This document shows positions 59,183 to 64,000 of a stretch of 64,000 nt of DNA, piece by piece; the first letter of the stretch is position 1, and each line of letters begins with the position of its first letter. Position numbers and translations under genes: made by a program. The stretch lies in contig NZ_RHOJ01000005.1 in the NCBI RefSeq assembly GCF_003946485.1, forward strand, positions 62,001-126,000. The letters run 5' to 3'. The stretch is from Lacticaseibacillus jixianensis (lineage in GTDB: Bacteria; Bacillota; Bacilli; Lactobacillales; Lactobacillaceae). The notes under the pieces were generated by a model. The model worked only from the letters and a program-made list of their open reading frames with translations, was not told where the DNA came from and did not search any database.

Positions 59183-62100
59183 GGACTTATTCGCAAAGCC
59201 GATTGACCGTAACATCCAAGGGGTGATCAAGGTTGGCCAGGAAGACAATATTAAGCAAGAGCTGGAAGAGTACGTTGTGACAAACGAACTGCAGTCTCAG
59301 TTTGCTCGCTTTTTTTCCGCCTATCAGGATTCCCTGACTGGTACTACTGATGACATTGGGGTCTGGATTTCTGGCTTCTTTGGTTCTGGGAAATCTCATT
59401 TTCTGAAGGTCATTGCTGATGTACTCGAGAATCGTGTCGTTGATGGCAAGCACGCAGTGGATTACTTCGATGGGAAGATTAACGATCAAATGACCCTGAA
59501 TCAAATGCACGCAGCCGCGGAATCAGACACTCAGGTAGTCCTATTTAACATTGACGCGAAAGCGATGAGCGGCGACAAATCTGACGATAATGTCATCATC
59601 AAAGTCTTCCTGCAGGTCTTCAACGCTATGCAAGGATTCTCCGATAAGAATCCATGGATTGCTGACTTGGAGCGTCAACTGGTTGCCACAAATAAATACG
59701 ATGAATTCAAACAGACCTACAGTCAAATTGAGGCCAATCATCTCGATTGGACAGAGGGCCGTGATCACTATGCCTTGAACATGGGGAAGATTCGAGATGC
59801 CTTGGTGTCGATTGGCTTTATGAGTCAGGTCGACGCGCAAGGGTTCATCGATCAGCTGAAGGCGCCATATCAGATCAACGTTGAGGATTTTGCAGAGTTA
59901 GTTAATGACTATGTGCAGAAGACTGGTCATCGGGTTGCGTTCCTGGTTGATGAGGTCGGTCAATTCGTCGGGGATAGCTTACAGCGAATGCTGAATTTGC
60001 AGACCGTCGTCGAGGAACTTGGCCGGATCGTTAAGGGTAAGGCCTGGGTCTTGGTCACTTCTCAGCAGGACATTGCCAATGTCACAAAGAACGTCAATGG
60101 CCAGGACTTCTCGAAAATTCAGGGTCGGTTCAAGACGCGGATTGCCTTAAGTTCTGCCAATGTCGATGAGGTTATTAAAAAGCGGTTATTGGCGAAGACT
60201 CCTGAGGTTCAGGATCAGTTGAAGGGTATCTATGTCGCCAACGGTTCTGCCATTAACAATGCCATCGATTTTGATCAAGACGGCGTGAAACGCTTGAAGT
60301 ACGACTCACCAGATAATTTTGCGAATAATTACCCGTTTGTGCCGTACCAGTTTAACCTGCTGCAGCAGGTTCTGACAGCAATTCGGACTCACGGTTCAGA
60401 AGGTAAACACCTTTCTGAAGGGGAGCGCTCAATGCTCTCGATCTTTCAAGAGTCAGCCGAGCGAATGGAAGATCGTGATGTTGGCGCCCTTATCCCATTT
60501 TCACTGTTCTTTGAAGGCCTAGAGCAGTTTCTAGATCATACCCACCGGATTGTGATTGAGCATGCTCGCGAGGATGATCAGGTGATTAATCCTAAGAAGG
60601 AAACCAACCCGTTTGCCATCCAAGTGCTCAAGACGCTGTTCATGGTGAAGTATGTGACAAGTTTCAAGGCAACGCTGAATAACATTGTGACCTTGATGAT
60701 TGATAGCACAGATGTTGATCGTATTGAACTGACTAAGAATGTTCAGGAAGCACTGAATAAATTGGTCAGTCAACAGGTGGTCGAGAAAAATCTTGATACC
60801 TATGTCTTCTTGACTGATACCGAACAGGACATTAATCAGGAAATTGAACAGCAGCAGGTTTCTGATGCTGAAGTAGTTAGCAAACTTGGAGAGTTCCTGT
60901 TTGATAACAAAGTGATTGCACCAAAGTACGCCTATCCTAAGCTCAGTGGGCGGTATATCTTCAGCTTAAACGAGTATATTGATGACACACCGCAAGGCCG
61001 GACCAATAACGCCCTTTCTATCCGGTTACTCAGTACCCTCAATCTTGACAAGCGTGATCATAGTATGGCACGCCTATACTCCGCCGGTGCTCCAACTGAG
61101 GTGGTTGTTCTATTACCTGATCAGGACGATTACATCAGTTACATTCGACGCGCAGAAAAGATCCGTAAGTTCCGCATGAGTGGGGCAAACAGTAGTGATC
61201 CCCGCTACGGTTCTCTCATTGATGCACGCGCGGCTGAACGTAATTCCTTGCTGGATATTGCGCGTAATAAAGCGGTGGACGCTCTTCATCAGTCAACGAT
61301 CTATGTCGGAGGCAATGAGCTAGACAAAAACCGCGATTTTGATAATCAACTTGATGCAGGGCTTCAGAGTGTGGTGGATGACACCTACCGTAATTTGAGC
61401 TACATCGAGGCGGCGAAGAGCGAGAAGGATATTTTGCAGGTCATTAAAGCTGATGAGATGGTCGAGACTCAAGAGAATCGCCACGCCATCGACGCTGTCG
61501 CGGGATGGTTGCAGCAAGAAAAGGATCCGCACATCACGTTGAAACGGGTTATTGATCGCTTCCACGAAATTCCGTTCGGTTACACTGAGGAGGATGTCGA
61601 GTGGATCATCGCGAGTCTTTATTCAGCGGGCAAAATTAAGATGACTTACAACGGTGAAGTGGTTAGCCGAGTTTCAGGTGACTTCAACGTTAAACAGATT
61701 GTGGATTTTCTGACCAAAAAACAATACACAGAAAAAATTGCCTTGCAGATTAAACGTGATCATACAGCAGTGGAAATTAAGCGGGTAAGAGATGTCGCAA
61801 GTCGCGTCTTCAAAAAAAATTCCTTCTCATCAGACAATACTGAAATCTTGGTTTCGGAACTGAAGCCGAAGATTAACAGTGATTATGAAAGCCTGAAGCA
61901 GTTTGAAGTTAAGGATCAGCGGTACCCTGGACATGATCTGCTGCAAAAGGGGATTGATTTACTTCAAGAGTTAGATGCAGCGAAAGATTCTGACCAGTTT
62001 TTTGAGGTTCTAAGCAGACGCTATGATGAGCTGCTCGACTGGCGCGAGGATTTCGAAGAGCGCGGGATTGCTGACTTCTACGTCAATCAAGCCTCTCAAG

Positions 62101-62816
62101 ATATTTGGGATGCTGGATTAAATGATCTTTCCATCTATGATCATTCCAAAGACAAGATCAGCAGTCCAGAACTTGAAACGGTTGTTGGCCAGCTTGGTGA
62201 ACAGCTGAAGTCTAATCAGGCTGCCAGCTCGATTCAGAAGATTAAGGCACTTGATGCGCAATTTGATGCCTTATACAACGAGATTTTTGATGCAGAACTT
62301 GATAAGGTTAAGAAAGAAATCGAGTCGTATCGGTCTCAGGCTAAGGACAAGATGGATCGGTCGGGGATTGGGGAAGATTTCAGTCAGGAATCATTTGTCC
62401 CATTTAGCACAAAAATTGATCAAACGTTGCAAGAGGCGAAGGATGCTGGCGTTCTAAACGATCTGGGGGCGAAGGCCGATGTTGCTCGTAGGTTGTATCA
62501 AAACTTCCAGCTGGAGCTCGATACAGCAGTTGAGAGTGCCAAACGGAACCCTGGTCCGACACCAAGCTCTTCAACAACCCCTTCAACGAGGAGTGGGGAT
62601 GACTCCACGAACGTGGTAACGCCACCCACAGTGGCACCGACAACTCCGCGTCCTGTCAAAAACATTAAGGACATCCATCCGCGGGATCTCGCTGTAAAGC
62701 AGACATGGAATATTGAAAGGTCTGAGGACATTGATGGATACCTTGAGCAACTGAAGCAACAGTTGACTGATAGATTGAGAGACAAAGACGTGGATGCAAT
62801 TGATTTCCATCTGTGA
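59172..62816 (+). CDS. brxC: BREX system P-loop ATPase BrxC
   Basis: 1214 residues, with DUF6079-like N-terminal AAA part. Walker A GFFGSGKSHFLK (68-79), a Walker B-like VAFLVDEVGQF (near 255-265), and a long C-terminal helical region with coiled-coil character and a Ser/Thr/Pro linker (PTPSSSTTPSTR) near 1150. Core ATPase of BREX, needed for both methylation and defence. The GTG start overlaps brxB. No frameshift or stop is seen. Confidence 0.95.
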   Translation: MKIRDLFAKPIDRNIQGVIKVGQEDNIKQELEEYVVTNELQSQFARFFSAYQDSLTGTTDDIGVWISGFFGSGKSHFLKVIADVLENRVVDGKHAVDYFDGKINDQMTLNQMHAAAESDTQVVLFNIDAKAMSGDKSDDNVIIKVFLQVFNAMQGFSDKNPWIADLERQLVATNKYDEFKQTYSQIEANHLDWTEGRDHYALNMGKIRDALVSIGFMSQVDAQGFIDQLKAPYQINVEDFAELVNDYVQKTGHRVAFLVDEVGQFVGDSLQRMLNLQTVVEELGRIVKGKAWVLVTSQQDIANVTKNVNGQDFSKIQGRFKTRIALSSANVDEVIKKRLLAKTPEVQDQLKGIYVANGSAINNAIDFDQDGVKRLKYDSPDNFANNYPFVPYQFNLLQQVLTAIRTHGSEGKHLSEGERSMLSIFQESAERMEDRDVGALIPFSLFFEGLEQFLDHTHRIVIEHAREDDQVINPKKETNPFAIQVLKTLFMVKYVTSFKATLNNIVTLMIDSTDVDRIELTKNVQEALNKLVSQQVVEKNLDTYVFLTDTEQDINQEIEQQQVSDAEVVSKLGEFLFDNKVIAPKYAYPKLSGRYIFSLNEYIDDTPQGRTNNALSIRLLSTLNLDKRDHSMARLYSAGAPTEVVVLLPDQDDYISYIRRAEKIRKFRMSGANSSDPRYGSLIDARAAERNSLLDIARNKAVDALHQSTIYVGGNELDKNRDFDNQLDAGLQSVVDDTYRNLSYIEAAKSEKDILQVIKADEMVETQENRHAIDAVAGWLQQEKDPHITLKRVIDRFHEIPFGYTEEDVEWIIASLYSAGKIKMTYNGEVVSRVSGDFNVKQIVDFLTKKQYTEKIALQIKRDHTAVEIKRVRDVASRVFKKNSFSSDNTEILVSELKPKINSDYESLKQFEVKDQRYPGHDLLQKGIDLLQELDAAKDSDQFFEVLSRRYDELLDWREDFEERGIADFYVNQASQDIWDAGLNDLSIYDHSKDKISSPELETVVGQLGEQLKSNQAASSIQKIKALDAQFDALYNEIFDAELDKVKKEIESYRSQAKDKMDRSGIGEDFSQESFVPFSTKIDQTLQEAKDAGVLNDLGAKADVARRLYQNFQLELDTAVESAKRNPGPTPSSSTTPSTRSGDDSTNVVTPPTVAPTTPRPVKNIKDIHPRDLAVKQTWNIERSEDIDGYLEQLKQQLTDRLRDKDVDAIDFHL

Positions 62817-62849
62817 TTCTGAAGTGACTGGTATAATTGGGGAGTTTAC

Positions 62850-64000
62850 ATGGATAAAAAAATAATCGAGACATTTGCTACTGCCGCGCGCAGGGGTTTA
62901 GTCGATGCCGTGAAACTTCGCTTGGAGCAGCTGAGTATCACTGATAAAGGTGCCGAGGAAAGGTTGCCAAGTTCTACCTCAGCTGCCGAATTTTATGCTG
63001 GGAATCCTACCAAGCCGCTTACAGGATCTGATATTGGCAGACGTAAGGCAATCATTGCCCGCCTTGAACGTAGGAGTCGAAGCCAGAGTTGGTCTGAAGC
63101 TTTCTACGAATTGGTTGAAGAGGCGGCGTATACATGGTTCAACAGAGTTATCGCGCTTCGTTTCATGGAAGTTAATGACTATCTGCCCTCTGGTACCCGC
63201 GTTTTGTCGTCCGTACGAGGCACTTCTGAACCTGATATTATGACTGATGCTCGGGATATCGAAGATGCTCTTGGTGGCTACAGTTCAGCTGAACGCTCGC
63301 TCATTGATAAAGCTTGGGAAAATCAGGATCCAGCCTCAATGGACAAGCTTTACCAAATGCTGTTTTTGAAGCAAGTCAATGCCCTCAGTAAAAACTTGCC
63401 GAACCTTTTTGAACCTACCAAGGACTATCTGCGGCTTTTGTTTACACCAAGCTATCATAGTGGTGTCATTAAAGCGCTTGTGACCAATATTCCGGAGGCA
63501 GATTTCGATCTCACAGAATCTGGTGAGGGTCAGGTCGAAATTATTGGATGGCTATACCAGTATTACAACGAAGAGCCACATAATCAGGTGGTCAATTTAA
63601 ATGGAGGAGCTGTAAAAGAGGCTGATATTCCTGCCGCGACTCAGTTATTTACGACTGACTGGGTGGTCAGGTATATGGTTGATAATTCGCTAGGTAGATA
63701 CTACCTTGAGCATTTTAGCAGTTCGAACATTGCGGCAAAGTTAAAATACCTGGTACCTGAAAAAATTCATCAGGTGTCCACGACAATAGATCTCGCAAAG
63801 CTTCGGTTTTTGGACAACGCAATGGGCTCTGGTCATATACTGGTATATGCGTTTGACGTATTGATGGAAATCTATCAAGAACAAGGCTTCACCAAGAGAG
63901 AGGCAGCTCGAAACATTGCAAGTGAGAACTTGTTTGGATTGGAGATCGATAAGCGAGCCTTTCAGTTAGCTTACTTTGCGATCATGATGAAGGTGCGTCA
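62850..64000 (+). CDS. pglX: BREX-1 adenine-specific DNA methyltransferase PglX, 5' part
   Basis: The gene runs past the window end; 383 codons are visible. The N-terminal helical region (RRGLVDAVKLRLEQL, SWSEAFYELVEEAAYTWFNRVIALRFMEVN near 90-113) is typical of type I/PglX methyltransferases. SAM motif I is DNAMGSGHIL (322-331), where the common form is DPAxGSGH: the proline is an asparagine. The DPPY/NPPY motif lies beyond the window. PglX methylates adenine in the BREX site. It follows brxC by 33 bp with a GGGGAG site. In the casei group this gene can be phase variable. Confidence 0.92.
   Translation, partial: MDKKIIETFATAARRGLVDAVKLRLEQLSITDKGAEERLPSSTSAAEFYAGNPTKPLTGSDIGRRKAIIARLERRSRSQSWSEAFYELVEEAAYTWFNRVIALRFMEVNDYLPSGTRVLSSVRGTSEPDIMTDARDIEDALGGYSSAERSLIDKAWENQDPASMDKLYQMLFLKQVNALSKNLPNLFEPTKDYLRLLFTPSYHSGVIKALVTNIPEADFDLTESGEGQVEIIGWLYQYYNEEPHNQVVNLNGGAVKEADIPAATQLFTTDWVVRYMVDNSLGRYYLEHFSSSNIAAKLKYLVPEKIHQVSTTIDLAKLRFLDNAMGSGHILVYAFDVLMEIYQEQGFTKREAARNIASENLFGLEIDKRAFQLAYFAIMMKVR

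Noticed and set aside
62829-62837. Consensus extended -10 (TGGTATAAT) before pglX
   Set aside because: Transcription from it would start after the GGGGAG ribosome binding site, and no -35 is seen. Kept only as a curiosity, since pglX is probably read from the brxA promoter.
1-64000. tRNA or rRNA genes
   Set aside because: No TTCGANTC-type T-arm with matching acceptor stem and no rRNA-like sequence was found by eye; a tRNAscan-SE run would settle it.

Overview
This is a GC-rich Firmicute chromosome segment, most likely from a high-GC lactobacillus (Lacticaseibacillus or a close relative). The evidence is the combination of RNA polymerase epsilon (rpoY) with RNase J1, a separate RNase J2, peptidases PepC and PepO, pyruvate carboxylase, TypA-FtsW-Pyc linkage, a comEA-comEC-holA-rpsT-rpsO-rnjB-tuf block, TTG starts behind strong Shine-Dalgarno sites, and a BREX locus in the gene order known from the casei group. 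I found no tRNA, rRNA, CRISPR array, insertion sequence or replication origin.

Layout. 1-6.2 kb: end of an unknown gene, ogt, a histidine phosphatase, a TPR protein, recD2 and an Eis-like acetyltransferase. 6.3-11.5 kb: mostly minus strand, with a diacylglycerol kinase-like lipid kinase, rnjA-rpoY and def, separated by small plus-strand membrane ORFs and a LysR-type remnant. 11.5-13.3 kb: a gene-poor stretch with a headless P-type ATPase fragment and the first structured repeats. 13.35-17.3 kb: a lactate-dehydrogenase-like pseudoenzyme, yktA, an inositol monophosphatase and typA. 17.5-22.7 kb: mntH, a second repeat pair, a GntR-regulated ABC transporter, and a ribbon-helix-helix protein. 22.8-38.1 kb: pepC, then ftsW-pyc-ylbG-rsmD-coaD-sepM, pepO, and comEA-comEC-holA. 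38-45.3 kb: rpsT, rpsO, an acetyltransferase/HAD pair, rnjB, a TPR protein and tuf. From 45.3 kb the content is accessory: two MFS exporters (one with MarR), an APC permease facing an aminotransferase, a GH4 glycosidase with its LacI regulator, an unknown HTH protein and a HAD/phosphatase/MalY operon. 57.98 kb to the end: a visibly lower-GC BREX defence locus, brxA-brxB-brxC-pglX, cut by the window edge.

The most unusual signal is a family of roughly 100-220 nt intergenic elements (12.99-13.23, 18.93-19.21, 38.19-38.40 and 39.53-39.69 kb). Each folds into nested stems whose two arms change together between copies, while the loop and joint sequences stay constant. Each cluster begins within a few bases of the T-tract of a gene's intrinsic terminator, on the same strand as that gene. 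The pattern points to selection for structure and to terminator-linked placement. I cannot name the family.

How the genes work together: housekeeping modules for RNA turnover (rnjA, rnjB, rpoY), translation (typA, tuf, rpsT, rpsO, def), envelope growth (ftsW, the lipid kinase), anaplerosis (pyc), DNA uptake and repair (comEA, comEC, holA, recD2, ogt) and peptide use (pepC, pepO) are interleaved with locally regulated transport and sugar genes and end in an acquired phage-defence island.
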